From contig CAJXCR010000003.1 of the NCBI GenBank assembly GCA_913051825.1, positions 1 through 61,029 on the forward strand: a stretch of DNA of 61,029 nt. The letters run 5' to 3'. A program made the position numbers and the translations under genes. Below are positions 8,946 through 19,488 of the stretch, one piece after another (position 1 is the stretch's first letter; every line of letters begins with the position of its first letter). The notes beneath the pieces were generated by a model. It worked only from the letters and a program-made list of their open reading frames with translations, was not told where the DNA came from and did no database searches. This DNA is from an uncultured Halieaceae bacterium (GTDB lineage: Bacteria; Pseudomonadota; Gammaproteobacteria; Pseudomonadales; Halieaceae).

Positions 8946-9494
8946 TTATCTTCCCACTAGCGAAGCGGGGGAGCTGAATGTGGTTTCAATTAGAGGTATG
9001 AATGAATCTAGGCTGTCAGTGCTATAATTTGGATCAAATGCAGCCTGATCCCATTCATCTGTAAATTCTACTGCTTTATCAAACCAGGGTTCATTTCTGT
9101 AATTATCTCTAAGATTGCGTGCCTTACCCTGATAATGATAATAGTGCTGGCCCTGAAAGTCTTGGTGAGTGCGCACGATATGGTATGCCTCGTCGGTAAC
9201 ATAGGGTTTAATGATTTCAGCACAAATTTGTCCGTGGTTGGGCACATTTATAACTTTACCGATATCATGAACTAAACTGACAACAATCATCTCATCATCA
9301 GCACCTCCTCGTCGCGCCATGGTGGCTGTTTGCAGTGCATGGTGATGCTGGTCTGTTCCAAAACCTAGAGACAGACCTTTCATTTGCTCCAGCATAGAAA
9401 TAATCCTTCTTGGCATGTTAGCAACGTGAGGCAAGTGTTCTTCATAGATGTGTTGCCATTCTTTTTCGGTGCTCTGATCCATTCTTGTGAACAT
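8946..9494 (-). CDS. HD-domain oxygenase-like protein (PhnZ/MIOX-type)
   Basis: The 182-residue protein has a compact HD domain with HHHALQTATMARRGG (H50-52), SLVHDIGKV (H76-D77), NHGQ (H87), an H105/H110 pair and a late TDEWDQAAFDPNY block around residue 145-157. This arrangement, especially the WDQAAFDPNY ending followed by a SFIPLIE segment, resembles the mixed-valent di-iron HD oxygenases (inositol oxygenase, PhnZ, TmpB) more than ordinary phosphohydrolases. By family it could oxygenate a phosphonate or polyol substrate. No phosphonate genes are nearby. It follows nuoN and precedes mutS on the - strand with gaps of over 100 nt, so it may have its own promoter. ATG 9482 is an alternative start. 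Confidence 0.8.
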   Translation of the reverse strand: MFTRMDQSTEKEWQHIYEEHLPHVANMPRRIISMLEQMKGLSLGFGTDQHHHALQTATMARRGGADDEMIVVSLVHDIGKVINVPNHGQICAEIIKPYVTDEAYHIVRTHQDFQGQHYYHYQGKARNLRDNYRNEPWFDKAVEFTDEWDQAAFDPNYSTDSLDSFIPLIETTFSSPASLVGR

Positions 9495-9612
9495 TATTGG
9501 AACCCTTAGATTTATTCGAGTAGGTCGAGGATAATTGACTAATCTAAAAGAGGCAAAAAATTATGGCTAATCTACTAGGCAAGAGATTTTTCGGATTTTT
9601 TTAGTCTTGCGG

Positions 9613-11076
9613 TTAAGTATTCCATAGTAGATATTCCATCAATGGCTGAGGATAAATACCTAAATATAAAACCAAAATGGTTAGTGTGATGAGACTGACC
9701 GTAACAGGAAGAGCCGGTGCTAAAGTTGAGCGGCTTGAAGAAGGATCAGTAGTCATACTAAAAATTAGTCGTAAATAGTAGTAAATGCCTATTCCACTGC
9801 CAATAATTAAGATGCTTAGGAGGAGCCACGCACCGGCTTCTACGCCCATTTGAAAGATATATAGTTTGCCGATGAACCCAGCGGTAAGTGGTATACCGGC
9901 GAGCGATAGCAAGGAAACCGACAAGCACAGTGCTAGCAGTGGATTTTTCCAGAAAAGGCCAGCGATGTCACTGAGGTTAGCATTTTCTTCGTTGTTACTG
10001 CTAGATATTGCTGCGATGAGACCTGTAGCAATCAAGGTAGTAAAGATATATCCAGCCAAGTAATAGGCGCTCGGTTCAATTGCAGATATCCCATTTGGAG
10101 TAAGTGTCCCAGCGGCAATTAGTGCTATTAGTAAATACCCAAAATGAGCAATCGAAGAATATGCTAGGAGTCGTTTTATATTTTCCTGTCTTAGTGCCAA
10201 TAAGTTACCTACAAGTATCGAGATAATCGATAAGATGGTCAGGCCGGTAACAATAGTGGGAAAATTGTGAAATTCCCCAATGACATATAAACGCAGGGTT
10301 GCTGCAAAGACGGCGCCTTTAGAGATTGTTGCCAAAAATCCGGTGATTGGTGCCGGAGATCCTTCATAGACATCTGGGGTCCACATGTGGAAGGGTGCCA
10401 ACGAAAGCTTAAAAGAGATACCAGCCAAGATTAATGCCGAGCCTAGTAAAATTAGTTGCCTTGCCCAAAACGGGCTTTGAGGGCCGACCGCAACTTCGGG
10501 GCTTGCCAGTCCTGATAACAGGTCGGGAAAGAAGAGACTTCCGGTTATCGCATACAGAAGCGCAAAGCCAAAAAGCAGGGCCGCTGAAGAGGCTCCTGAG
10601 AGCACTAAATACTTAATCGCTGCCTCTAAAGACATATCATCTTGGTGGGGGTAGGCGATCAATCCGTAGAGTGCGATCCCCATTAACTCTAACCCTAAGA
10701 TAAAAGAGGCTAGATGGGTGGCGTATGTGAGCACTATAGATCCCATTGTCGCTAAGACAACCAATAGGAAAAATTCATCATTTCTTCCCGGCCGGTTCTT
10801 CAAATATTCATAGCTTATGAAAGTTGTTATACATGCGCATAAGACAAATACTATTGAAAAGAAGGTGCTTAGTGGGTCCACAAGTAGCAGTGGAGTCGTC
10901 TGATGATTCAATTTAGTGATGTAAAATAAGAAGAATAGACACGCCAAAAATGTGACGACTGTGATGCCTGTGGTTAACTTCAGGTTGCGAAGAAAAGCGA
11001 TCTGTAATAACAGCACCGAAGCACCTACGGCAAGTGCAATTATGGGCGATAGTGCAAGGAAATCTGTTCCTGTCAT
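9613..11076 (-). CDS. nuoN: NADH-quinone oxidoreductase subunit N
   Basis: Membrane-arm antiporter-like subunit of complex I, one of three that pump protons. The 487 residues form about 14 hydrophobic helices with the proton-antiporter family core. Key segments are LGLELMGIALYGLIA (conserved Glu in TM5), SFKLSLAPFHMWTPDVYEG (conserved Lys and discontinuous helix), RLLAYSSIAHFGYLLI and SLAGIPLTAGFIGKLY. The length is close to E. coli NuoN. The ATG overlaps the nuoM stop (ATGA). It is the last gene of the nuo operon; no strong terminator is visible after it. Confidence 0.96.
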   Translation of the reverse strand: MTGTDFLALSPIIALAVGASVLLLQIAFLRNLKLTTGITVVTFLACLFFLFYITKLNHQTTPLLLVDPLSTFFSIVFVLCACITTFISYEYLKNRPGRNDEFFLLVVLATMGSIVLTYATHLASFILGLELMGIALYGLIAYPHQDDMSLEAAIKYLVLSGASSAALLFGFALLYAITGSLFFPDLLSGLASPEVAVGPQSPFWARQLILLGSALILAGISFKLSLAPFHMWTPDVYEGSPAPITGFLATISKGAVFAATLRLYVIGEFHNFPTIVTGLTILSIISILVGNLLALRQENIKRLLAYSSIAHFGYLLIALIAAGTLTPNGISAIEPSAYYLAGYIFTTLIATGLIAAISSSNNEENANLSDIAGLFWKNPLLALCLSVSLLSLAGIPLTAGFIGKLYIFQMGVEAGAWLLLSILIIGSGIGIYYYLRLIFSMTTDPSSSRSTLAPALPVTVSLITLTILVLYLGIYPQPLMEYLLWNT

Positions 11077-12569
11077 AGGGTAATCTCGGATGTCAGAGCA
11101 TTTATAACTGGCTGTGATATATCTAGGACTAACTGAGGAAAAATACCTAGCACTATCAGTCCTATTAGCATCGCGATCATTGCTGACATCGCGAGAGCAC
11201 TAAAATCAGGAGGGGTCAAAGTATCATCCGGTGCACCCTGAAATGACTCTTGTATTAATTTTAGTGAGTAAATAGCTCCCGTGATGAGTCCTGCTGATGA
11301 GACTACGGCTAGCCAGGGATAGACTTGGAACAATCCCGCTAAAACCAGAAATTCGGCAATAAAATTACCCATACCCGGTAATCCTAGAGATGCCGCAATA
11401 AAGAACATTGCCAGTGCACCCATCCGCGGCATACTTTGCCAAAGACCACCCATCTTCTGAAGATCTCTGGTATGCAGTCGGTGCTGCAGCGCTCCGGCGA
11501 TCATAAATAGAGCTGCTGTACTTAATCCATGAGCGACAAGCTGCATGACCGCACCTTGAATAGCTAGAGCATTCCAGGCGAAGACCCCTAGCAGCACAAA
11601 ACCCATGTGACTGACGCTGCTATATGCTACTAGTCGTTTAAAATCAGTTTGGCCAAAAGCTAGGATGGCACCATATACCACTCCGCTGGCTCCAAGCAGG
11701 ATCGCAATGGGAGCAAACGCTATAGATGCTTCTGGAAACAGTGGTACAGTGAAGCGTATTAGGCCGTATGCGCCCGTCTTTAGTAGAATTCCTGCTAGGA
11801 TAACACTCCCGGCAGTAGGGGCCTGCGTGTGTGCATCGGGCAGCCATGTGTGAAATGGAAATCCAGGTAATTTAACTGTGAATCCTATAAAGAAACCGAG
11901 CATTATAAACGTGGCTAGCGAACTGGTTAAATTATTATCCAAGAGATCGAAATAACTAAACGACCAATACCCATTTGCATCTTTAACAAATATTGCAAGT
12001 GTTATCATCGCAAGAAGCATAAGGAGGCCGCTTACCTGGGTGAATATGAAAAACTTCATTGCTGCTTTAGCTTTATCTTCATGCCCCCAAATAGCTATTA
12101 ATAGATACATGGGTACTAGCATGACTTCCCAAAAGAGGAAGAATAGAATTAGATCAAGCGCGATAAAAACGCCTATGACGCCTGTTAGGGTCCACATGAT
12201 GTTGGCTTGAAAAAAGCCTTGATGTTTGTCTATCTCGTCCCATGACGCTATTACCGAAACAGCCCCGAGAAAAAGTGTCAGCACCACTAATAGTAGACTT
12301 AGACCATCTAATGCGAGTTCGAAGCTGATGCCAAACCTTGGGATCCAGTCTGCTCTCCCATGAATTAGCCATGTTGTGGGATCTTTAGTAATTGGGTCCT
12401 TTAGGAAAGTGGGGGCAGGTATATTGCTCAGCATTTCTAATAAGCTGACAGCTGCGACTGCAATAAATAACAAGCTAATCCATCGAGACAGTCCCTTGGA
12501 AAAGTGCTCGCCCACCCATGCCGCCGCGCCGCCAATGAATAATATTATTAGCAGGTTGAGTAATTCCAT
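11073..12569 (-). CDS. nuoM: NADH-quinone oxidoreductase subunit M
   Basis: Second antiporter-like proton-pumping subunit of complex I. The 498-residue polytopic protein carries FFLFWEVMLVPMYLLIAIWG (conserved TM5 Glu), TVKLPGFPFHTWLPDAHTQA (conserved Lys and broken helix), RLVAYSSVSHMGFVLLG and GLPGMGNFIAEFLVL. Its size and motif order match the family. Its ATG shares one base with the nuoL stop (TGATG), and its stop overlaps nuoN, so it is translated as part of a tightly coupled nuoL-M-N segment. Confidence 0.97.
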   Translation of the reverse strand: MELLNLLIILFIGGAAAWVGEHFSKGLSRWISLLFIAVAAVSLLEMLSNIPAPTFLKDPITKDPTTWLIHGRADWIPRFGISFELALDGLSLLLVVLTLFLGAVSVIASWDEIDKHQGFFQANIMWTLTGVIGVFIALDLILFFLFWEVMLVPMYLLIAIWGHEDKAKAAMKFFIFTQVSGLLMLLAMITLAIFVKDANGYWSFSYFDLLDNNLTSSLATFIMLGFFIGFTVKLPGFPFHTWLPDAHTQAPTAGSVILAGILLKTGAYGLIRFTVPLFPEASIAFAPIAILLGASGVVYGAILAFGQTDFKRLVAYSSVSHMGFVLLGVFAWNALAIQGAVMQLVAHGLSTAALFMIAGALQHRLHTRDLQKMGGLWQSMPRMGALAMFFIAASLGLPGMGNFIAEFLVLAGLFQVYPWLAVVSSAGLITGAIYSLKLIQESFQGAPDDTLTPPDFSALAMSAMIAMLIGLIVLGIFPQLVLDISQPVINALTSEITL

Positions 12570-14401
12570 CAGACGATCCCCGTCAAAAAGGCCGCGAGCA
12601 GTGCAATGCCAACCACTAGATTTATTGCGTAGGTTCTTAATTTGCCGTTTTGAGTTATCGATAGTGCTCGATGGGATGCAACACTTGATTCGACAATTAA
12701 GTTATAAAATCGATCGATTAATTCAGTTTTGAGTAAAGACGCTGTCAGTTTATATGGTCTTACAAGCAGTCGATCATAAAGTGCATCCATTGCCCAACCT
12801 GAATACCAAAAGTAACGGAGCTTCTTTAGAGCAGGTTTATTTAAAATTGGTTCTACATTAATTTGTTGACGAAGGTACAGTAGATAGGAGACCAAAACTC
12901 CGACAATTGCAATTGTCATCGTTATCCAAGCCACCGGGCCAGCTGCATGCGCATTGGTTTGGGAGGGGAAGACTTGTTCTAGAGGCATGTTAATCAGTCC
13001 TCCAACGATCGAAAATACGCATAAGATAATTAGAGGCGCCGACATCCGGAGCCCGGGCTGCTTGTCTGGTATTGTTTTCGCTTCCCCCCAGAACACAACG
13101 AAGACCAGCCTGAAGCTATATATCGCTGTGAGTACGGCTCCTGCAATTCCACCAGCCCACAACCAGGGTCCTAAAGTAGGCACGGACCAAGTGGCAAGAA
13201 GTATCTCATCCTTGCTATACCATCCCGAAGTAAAGGGTAGTGCAGCGAGTGCAGAAGAGCCAATTAAGAAGCTCCAGAATACCACGGGGAGTTTCTTTCT
13301 AAGGCCGCCCATTTTAAAGATGTCATGCTCATGATGGAGGCAATGGATGACGGCGCCGGCGCCAAGAAAAAGTAATGCCTTGAAAAATGCGTGTGTCATC
13401 AAGTGAAATATGGCCGCGCTATAAGCGCCTACCCCTAGCGCCAAGAACATGTAGCCTATTTGAGAGATAGTTGAGTAGGCGAGAATCTTTTTTAGATCAT
13501 GCTGATTGAGCGCGGTGAACGCTGCAAGCAGAAGGGTAGCCACACCTATTATAGAAATTGCTGACATAACAAGTGGAGACATCATAAATAGTTCATGATT
13601 TCGCGCTACCAGATAAACCCCGGCCGTGACCATGGTTGCTGCGTGGATCAAAGCACTGCATGGAGTAGGACCCGCCATAGCATCAGGCAGCCATGTCTGA
13701 AGAGGCAGTTGTGCCGATTTTCCTAGGCCGCCACCAAGGATTAGTGCGCATGCAATAGTAGGAATGGTGGCGCCGACTTCCCATCTTTCTTTTGCGATCT
13801 CAGCCACTTCAAGGATGTTCAAAGTGCCCAGTTCAGCTACTAGTAAAAATAGTCCTAGTGCCATGGAGGTGTCGCCAATTCTTGTGACAATAAAAGCTTT
13901 TCGTGCCGCGGCCCCATTGGCCGGATCTTGATACCAGAAGCCAACCAGTAGGTATGAACAGATTCCAACACCTTCCCAGCCCAAAAACATTAAGAGTAAA
14001 TTGTCAGCCAGGACAAGAATTAACATAGCCGATACAAAGAGATTCATGTATGCGAAATAGCGACTAAAACTAGCATCATCTTGCATGAATTCAGTTGAAT
14101 AGAGATGGATTAAAAACCCGACGCCGGTAATAACCGACATCATTACCAGAGCCAATCCGTCGAGGTAAAAAGCAAAGGCAGGTTTGAATTCATTAATTGA
14201 TATCCAGGTCCAGAGATGAATGGACATAGGTGTCGGATCACGTAAGAACTCTATTCCGATGTTAAGAACTAATAGGCCAGCCGCAGCGATTGATCCGGCG
14301 CCTAGCAAACCAACGACCATCTTAGGGAGGCGACCAGCTGTAGCAATTAGAAGCGCGGCACTAACGAATGGTATCAGGGGGACTAAAGGTAAGTTTTCCA
14401 T
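12569..14401 (-). CDS. nuoL: NADH-quinone oxidoreductase subunit L
   Basis: Distal proton-pumping subunit of complex I with the long lateral helix. The 610 residues compare with 613 in E. coli. Motifs are LMFLGWEGVGICSYLLVGFW (conserved Glu), GKSAQLPLQTWLPDAMAGPT (conserved Lys and broken helix), LIHAATMVTAGVYLVAR, KKILAYSTISQIGYMFLALG and ALPFTSGWYSKDEIL. The C-terminal third has the long amphipathic segment and a final anchor helix. It begins with ATG 3 nt after nuoK. Confidence 0.97.
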   Translation of the reverse strand: MENLPLVPLIPFVSAALLIATAGRLPKMVVGLLGAGSIAAAGLLVLNIGIEFLRDPTPMSIHLWTWISINEFKPAFAFYLDGLALVMMSVITGVGFLIHLYSTEFMQDDASFSRYFAYMNLFVSAMLILVLADNLLLMFLGWEGVGICSYLLVGFWYQDPANGAAARKAFIVTRIGDTSMALGLFLLVAELGTLNILEVAEIAKERWEVGATIPTIACALILGGGLGKSAQLPLQTWLPDAMAGPTPCSALIHAATMVTAGVYLVARNHELFMMSPLVMSAISIIGVATLLLAAFTALNQHDLKKILAYSTISQIGYMFLALGVGAYSAAIFHLMTHAFFKALLFLGAGAVIHCLHHEHDIFKMGGLRKKLPVVFWSFLIGSSALAALPFTSGWYSKDEILLATWSVPTLGPWLWAGGIAGAVLTAIYSFRLVFVVFWGEAKTIPDKQPGLRMSAPLIILCVFSIVGGLINMPLEQVFPSQTNAHAAGPVAWITMTIAIVGVLVSYLLYLRQQINVEPILNKPALKKLRYFWYSGWAMDALYDRLLVRPYKLTASLLKTELIDRFYNLIVESSVASHRALSITQNGKLRTYAINLVVGIALLAAFLTGIV

Positions 14402-14404
14402 TTA

Positions 14405-14719
14405 CTAACCCCGCATCCGGCTGACGACGTCCAGGTCAAGTGTTTTAAACCTTCTCTGGATTTGTAAAACAAGCCCTAATCCAACTGCGACTTCGGCTGC
14501 CGCTATGGTAAGAATTAGTAGTAAAATAATTTGTCCATCTGTTTGTCCCCAATGTGCACTCGCTCCCACAAAAGCCAATGCTGCGGCGTTTAGCATTACT
14601 TCAAGAGACATTAGAATGAAGATGACATTGCGCCTAATTAACAAGCCAAGCAGGCCTGCTGTGAACAACAATGCGGCGAGCATTAGTACGTGGCTAAGAG
14701 GGATAATCAGTGGATTCAT
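14405..14719 (-). CDS. nuoK: NADH-quinone oxidoreductase subunit K
   Basis: Small membrane-arm subunit of complex I contributing to the central proton path. Its 104 residues form three transmembrane helices. [16 protein letters not shown] carries the conserved TM2 Glu, and [17 protein letters not shown] carries the conserved TM3 Glu. The length matches E. coli NuoK (100). The ATG overlaps the nuoJ stop by 4 nt. Confidence 0.95.
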   Translation of the reverse strand: MNPLIIPLSHVLMLAALLFTAGLLGLLIRRNVIFILMSLEVMLNAAALAFVGASAHWGQTDGQIILLLILTIAAAEVAVGLGLVLQIQRRFKTLDLDVVSRMRG

Positions 14720-15234
14720 CCTTCGTCCTTCTCCTGATCCATTTTTGATAAGCGTCTTCCAATATGGTTTGCAGCTACGAGCCCAGCAAGTAGTAACATA
14801 GAGGCAATCTCAACTGCCAATACATAGGGTCCAAATAACGAGATTCCAATTTCTTTTGCACTAACTACTATAGGATTGGTTTCGCTTTTCAAACTCGCTA
14901 TAGATAGGGACAATTCGATAAGTAAAATAAGGCATAGAAGCGAAGGTATTATCCATACTGATGGATTCATCATCTCTTGTTCTACAACCGTACCCCGATT
15001 GCCTAGATTAAGCATCATTATTACGAAGACAAAAAGGACCATGATCGCGCCGGCATAGATGACTATCTCCAACACGGCCGCGAAGGGCGCGCCTAGCAAG
15101 AAAAATATAAAGGCGACTGCTAGTAGAGAAACTACAAGGTAGATGAGTGCATGTATTGCATTAACACGGGTAAGCGCTATCCCCGTAGCGGCAAGAGCGA
15201 TTGCTCCAGCGATATAAAATAGGGCTAAGGTCAT
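14716..15234 (-). CDS. nuoJ: NADH-quinone oxidoreductase subunit J
   Basis: Membrane subunit J of complex I, containing the helix whose rotation links the quinone site to the proton channels. The 172-residue protein has five predicted helices and the conserved block [20 protein letters not shown] followed by [11 protein letters not shown], with a charged C-terminus facing the cytoplasm. It overlaps nuoI and nuoK by 4 nt each. Length is similar to E. coli NuoJ (184). Confidence 0.95.
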   Translation of the reverse strand: MTLALFYIAGAIALAATGIALTRVNAIHALIYLVVSLLAVAFIFFLLGAPFAAVLEIVIYAGAIMVLFVFVIMMLNLGNRGTVVEQEMMNPSVWIIPSLLCLILLIELSLSIASLKSETNPIVVSAKEIGISLFGPYVLAVEIASMLLLAGLVAANHIGRRLSKMDQEKDEG

Positions 15235-15758
15235 GGAAGTAAGCTCTTAACGTCAATGGGTTCAGCCTCATTTTGAGCTTCTCCTTTATCCTTTCCATCG
15301 ATTTTTAGGCCGGAGACACGGTAGAAATTGTAGTCGTGATACTTGCCGGTGCCATTTATCAAAAGATGCTCCTTCTCATAGACCATATTCTGTCGGTCGT
15401 ACTCGCACATCTCAAAATCTGGTGTAAGTTGAATTGCGTTTGTGGGACATGCTTCTTCACACATTCCACACATAATGCATCGAGAAAAATTAATCCGAAA
15501 AAACTCGGGATACCAACGCCCATCCTCGCGAGTTCCTTGCTGCAGCGCTATACAGTCTGGAGGGCAAGCAACGGCGCATAGGTTGCATGCGACACAACGT
15601 TCATCTCCATCTGGATCTCGCGTCAAGACAATCCGACCTCGATATCGTGGGGCGAGATATGGTTTTTGCTCTGGGTATTGAACAGTTTCTGCTTTGGTGA
15701 AAGAGTGGAGTAAAATTCGCCAAATGGTTCTAATTTGACTTACAAATGCTTCGATCAT
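15231..15758 (-). CDS. nuoI: NADH-quinone oxidoreductase subunit I (2x[4Fe-4S])
   Basis: Peripheral-arm ferredoxin-like subunit carrying clusters N6a and N6b on the path to N2. The 175-residue protein has two classic CxxCxxCxxxCP motifs, [16 protein letters not shown] (about residues 55-70) and [16 protein letters not shown] (about 94-109). They are preceded by the [15 protein letters not shown] segment typical of NuoI. The N-terminus is amphipathic. Its start lies 4 nt after nuoH and it overlaps nuoJ. Confidence 0.97.
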   Translation of the reverse strand: MIEAFVSQIRTIWRILLHSFTKAETVQYPEQKPYLAPRYRGRIVLTRDPDGDERCVACNLCAVACPPDCIALQQGTREDGRWYPEFFRINFSRCIMCGMCEEACPTNAIQLTPDFEMCEYDRQNMVYEKEHLLINGTGKYHDYNFYRVSGLKIDGKDKGEAQNEAEPIDVKSLLP

Positions 15759-15762
15759 AATT

Positions 15763-16716
15763 CTAAGCCTGGTTCATCCATAACGCGATTGCACCTGTGG
15801 CAACCAGATTGATTAAAGTTATTGGTAACATAACAGTCCATCCAAGAGCCATTAATTGGTCATATCGTGGTCTTGGAATTGCCGCTCGCAGCAGAATGAA
15901 AAAGCACACAAAGCCAAAAGTTTTAAGTGCAAACCATACTAAGGGGGGGAAGAAGGGGCCGAGCCAACCGCCAAAAAATAGTGTGGTAATCATACAGGAT
16001 AGCAAAATTAAACCGCAGTATTCTCCTAGCATAAACATTGTAAACTTCATCCCGCCGTATTCGGTATGAAACCCAGCAGTAAGTTCATGTTCTGCCTCTG
16101 GTAAATCAAATGGCAGCCTATGGCTTTCCGCGATTCCTGCAATGATGAAGACGTAAAGCCCCAAAAATTGAGGAATAAAATACCAACCATCTTGTTGGGC
16201 CTCGACGATATCCACCAGGCTAAAGCTGCCCGACAACATAACTACGCCCATCAGGGAGAGTCCCATAAAGACTTCATAACTCACCATTTGCGCTGCCGCT
16301 CTAAGCCCGCCTAGTAATGCGTACTTGTTGTTGCTTGCAAGGCCACCTAGCATGACGGAGTAGACGGCTAGAGAACTCATCGCTAAAAAAAATAATAGAC
16401 CAACATTCATATCTATTAGGTAATGGTCTGGGCCAAAAGGAACAACGGCAAAAGCCATCAGCATGGAAATGACAATTGCGGTAGGAGCGATTACAAACAC
16501 AAACCGATCTGCAAAGGGAGGGATCCAATCGTGCTTAGTGAGCAACTTGAGCATATCCGCGGCAACTTGCAAAATACCAAAAGGTCCCAATCTGTTTGGA
16601 CCATATCGATCTTGCCATATTCCTAACAGACGTCGTTCAAACCAAGTAAGCACTGCCGCACCTCCTACTACTGTTAGTAGGATTGCGCCAATAAAAGGCA
16701 GGTTAGCTTCAGACAT
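15763..16716 (-). CDS. nuoH: NADH-quinone oxidoreductase subunit H
   Basis: Membrane subunit that forms the floor of the ubiquinone chamber. The 317-residue protein has eight or so transmembrane helices, an early [20 protein letters not shown] loop and the quinone-site loop [20 protein letters not shown] followed by YGGMKF. It also carries the late [17 protein letters not shown] block. All are diagnostic of NuoH/ND1. Its start overlaps the nuoG end by 8 nt. Confidence 0.97.
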   Translation of the reverse strand: MSEANLPFIGAILLTVVGGAAVLTWFERRLLGIWQDRYGPNRLGPFGILQVAADMLKLLTKHDWIPPFADRFVFVIAPTAIVISMLMAFAVVPFGPDHYLIDMNVGLLFFLAMSSLAVYSVMLGGLASNNKYALLGGLRAAAQMVSYEVFMGLSLMGVVMLSGSFSLVDIVEAQQDGWYFIPQFLGLYVFIIAGIAESHRLPFDLPEAEHELTAGFHTEYGGMKFTMFMLGEYCGLILLSCMITTLFFGGWLGPFFPPLVWFALKTFGFVCFFILLRAAIPRPRYDQLMALGWTVMLPITLINLVATGAIALWMNQA

Positions 16717-19471
16717 TTTTACTACCTAGTTGATCGCTCGAGATTATCTCGCTTCTACGCACCCAATTTTCTGAGCGCGTCAGTGAAAGACCTTCGCCCG
16801 GATTAATGTTTGCTGCTCCGGGCATGCCCTGTATGATTCCTACACAATTGGAAATTAAGCTGTCATTGATTTTAACTTCCAGCTCTACAGTCCCATTAAC
16901 GCCATGCGCAGTCACTCCATCTCCATTACTAACACCCAGCTTATCAGCAGCCTCTATAGCAAGTTCAATGCTTTCCGATTCACAAAGCTCAATGATCCCA
17001 GGGGACTGGGAACTTAATTCTCCAGTGCCAAAAAACTTATACATTGCCACAGCAATGAAGTGATCTTGATCGTTATTTTGGCTCACCGATTTAACCTGCT
17101 GTTTAGATTGGATCAAGTTTTTGCTTTCAATCTTAACAACCGATCGACCACCTTTTAGTTCTCTCTCGCTACCGGTCTGAAGTTTGTGAACGGAATGATT
17201 TGAATTCCAGCCAGGGGCCCATACGAATGGGATAAGTTCGCCAGGGCGATCGCCACTATGTCCTTCCATGGTGAATCCGAGTGGGGTCTCAGTATCATCT
17301 GTCTGCTTCGGCTCATGAACCGAGAGATTTGCAATCATTGCAGTACGTCCGCTATAGCGATGTGGTTGGCGTGGAATTTTTCTTCCGCCGACTCGGTACT
17401 TTCTATCTGGCGCCACCTCATTTATCCCGGTCAGCGTAGAGCTGGATTCACTGCATGCCTTGTTAATATCGTCAAAACATTGCCATTCCAGCATATTTTT
17501 ATTACTTGAAATTTTGCCAATCTCTGTTATCCATTCCCAACTAGGACGACATGGGTGTTTACTTTCAAATACCGGAAAATGGCGCTGTGCTCTGCCTTCA
17601 AAATTGATAAGTGTTCCTTCACATTCCGCAAAGCTAGATGCCGGAATAACAATATCTGCCTGGGTACAAGTTTCATTGTCCATAATATCTAGAACAATCA
17701 CTTGATCTGCCGCTTGTAGCAGTTTATCCACCTTGTGCTTTGCTGCGCGCCTGTAAAGATCGTTCTCAACGATGATGAGAGTTTGAATATTATTATTTTC
17801 CCCCTGCTCAAATATATTTGAAAGTGAAGGTCCCTGTCCTTGGTCTAGCAGAGTGATTCCTAGCGTATTAGCTTCTTGATAGATAAGCGACAAATACGTT
17901 TCCTTCCCTTTGGCCACCAGGGCAGATGCTATTGAACTTGCTGCCTTAACGACTGATGTATCCGTGACCCCGGTGCCACTTATTATGAGCGGGCGTTCAG
18001 CCTTAAGAAGGGCTTCAGCGATATTGCCATAGTCGTTGGCATCTGTTTTCGTTACCGCGTCATCTCTCTTGCCTTCGATTAGTGAAGCTACCGAGTAACC
18101 TAGATGTGCAATATTTGACGGACTGAGATTAAAGATACCTTCGGCAATATCATCCAATTGAGTTGCATGAGGGCTAGCTAAAAATAATGGACTACGTTCA
18201 TCTTGCGCCAAATTTCTCGTCGCCGCATCTTGCCAACTCTGTAATTGAAGTCCCTCTGCCATGTTGTAAGCTTCATTGCGTACAGCTTGCCTAAGAGATA
18301 AAGCAATTCTTGTGGCGGTATTAGTAACATCTTCTCCCAGAATGAGAATAGCATCGCATCTTTCTATTTCACGAGGCGAAGGAATTTTTGCTCCGGATTC
18401 TTTGATAGCTTCTATGCAGGCCGATACGAGTGCTGTTTCTGTTTCAGAGATTCCTGTACAGAAGTTTTGCTGACCAACCAAGTTTTGCAGTGCGAAGTTA
18501 GTCTCTATGGAAGCACGAGGCGATCCGATTCCGATCACTTTAGAGGTGCTTAAACCTTTCGCTATAGCGGTTAGTGCCTGACTAGAATCAATTGCATCGA
18601 AAAGACCGTCTTTTGATCGTCGGCCTACCGCGGGAATCCTTTTCTCACTGTTGACGTAGGTGGCTCCAAATCGACCCTTATCACATAAAAAATAACCATT
18701 AATGTCAGGGTTATAACGATTATGTACTCTCTTGAGTTTTCCATAGCGTTCACCAGGACTAGTATTGCATCCAACGGAACAACCAGGGCAGATTGAAGGG
18801 GCAGATTGGAGATCCCATTTTCGTGTGTAGTCGTTGACAAGGTGCTTGTCTGTAAAAACGCCGGTCGGACAGACTTCTACAAGATTTCCAGAAAATGGAC
18901 TTTCAAGTTTGCCATCCTCATGTCTTCCGAAATATACATGATCGTGCGAAGCCATCGCCGACAAGTCGCTTCCTCCTGCATAATCTTTATAGAATCGGAC
19001 ACATCGATAGCAGGTAATGCACCTGTTCATTTCATGGTGGATAAGAGGCCCTAAATACTGATTACGATGGGTTTTCTTTAGACCTCTGTATCGCCTATCT
19101 CTATGGCCAGCCATCACTGTCATGTCCTGCAGATGACATTCACCTCCTTCTGCACAAACCGGGCAGTCATGAGGGTGATTCACCATTAACGATTCAATAA
19201 TGAATTCTCGGAACGATGAAGCAGCTTCATTGGTAATAGAAAATCTAGCGCCATCCTGAACTGGAGTCATGCATCCCATGACAAGTTTGCCGCGCTCATC
19301 TTCGGGATTTTGGTATTGGATGATCGCACATTGACGACAGGAGCCTATAGACCCCATTGCCGGGTGCCAGCAGAAGTAGGGCAGGTCCAATCCAAGGCCC
19401 AAACAAGCCTCGAGAATATTCTCGCCTTGCGGAACTTCATACTCTTTACCATCAATTACAATGGTAGGCAT
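16709..19471 (-). CDS. nuoG: NADH-quinone oxidoreductase subunit G
   Basis: Large iron-sulfur subunit of the NADH-input arm, 920 residues (E. coli about 908). The N-terminus holds a plant-type [2Fe-2S] site (CWHPAMGSIGSCRQC), followed by the His/Cys-ligated site HPHDCPVCAEGGECHLQ and a [4Fe-4S] site around CITCYRCVRFYKDYAGG with CPTGVF. Next comes a CPGCSVGC motif plus a distant FLCDKGRF Cys, which would ligate the extra N7 cluster found in E. coli-type NuoG. The remainder is a molybdopterin-oxidoreductase-like domain without cofactor. The ATG has a GGAGAAG site and lies 17 nt after nuoF. The last 150 residues are divergent. Confidence 0.96.
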   Translation of the reverse strand: MPTIVIDGKEYEVPQGENILEACLGLGLDLPYFCWHPAMGSIGSCRQCAIIQYQNPEDERGKLVMGCMTPVQDGARFSITNEAASSFREFIIESLMVNHPHDCPVCAEGGECHLQDMTVMAGHRDRRYRGLKKTHRNQYLGPLIHHEMNRCITCYRCVRFYKDYAGGSDLSAMASHDHVYFGRHEDGKLESPFSGNLVEVCPTGVFTDKHLVNDYTRKWDLQSAPSICPGCSVGCNTSPGERYGKLKRVHNRYNPDINGYFLCDKGRFGATYVNSEKRIPAVGRRSKDGLFDAIDSSQALTAIAKGLSTSKVIGIGSPRASIETNFALQNLVGQQNFCTGISETETALVSACIEAIKESGAKIPSPREIERCDAILILGEDVTNTATRIALSLRQAVRNEAYNMAEGLQLQSWQDAATRNLAQDERSPLFLASPHATQLDDIAEGIFNLSPSNIAHLGYSVASLIEGKRDDAVTKTDANDYGNIAEALLKAERPLIISGTGVTDTSVVKAASSIASALVAKGKETYLSLIYQEANTLGITLLDQGQGPSLSNIFEQGENNNIQTLIIVENDLYRRAAKHKVDKLLQAADQVIVLDIMDNETCTQADIVIPASSFAECEGTLINFEGRAQRHFPVFESKHPCRPSWEWITEIGKISSNKNMLEWQCFDDINKACSESSSTLTGINEVAPDRKYRVGGRKIPRQPHRYSGRTAMIANLSVHEPKQTDDTETPLGFTMEGHSGDRPGELIPFVWAPGWNSNHSVHKLQTGSERELKGGRSVVKIESKNLIQSKQQVKSVSQNNDQDHFIAVAMYKFFGTGELSSQSPGIIELCESESIELAIEAADKLGVSNGDGVTAHGVNGTVELEVKINDSLISNCVGIIQGMPGAANINPGEGLSLTRSENWVRRSEIISSDQLGSKNV

Positions 19472-19488
19472 AGCTTCTCCATGGGAAT

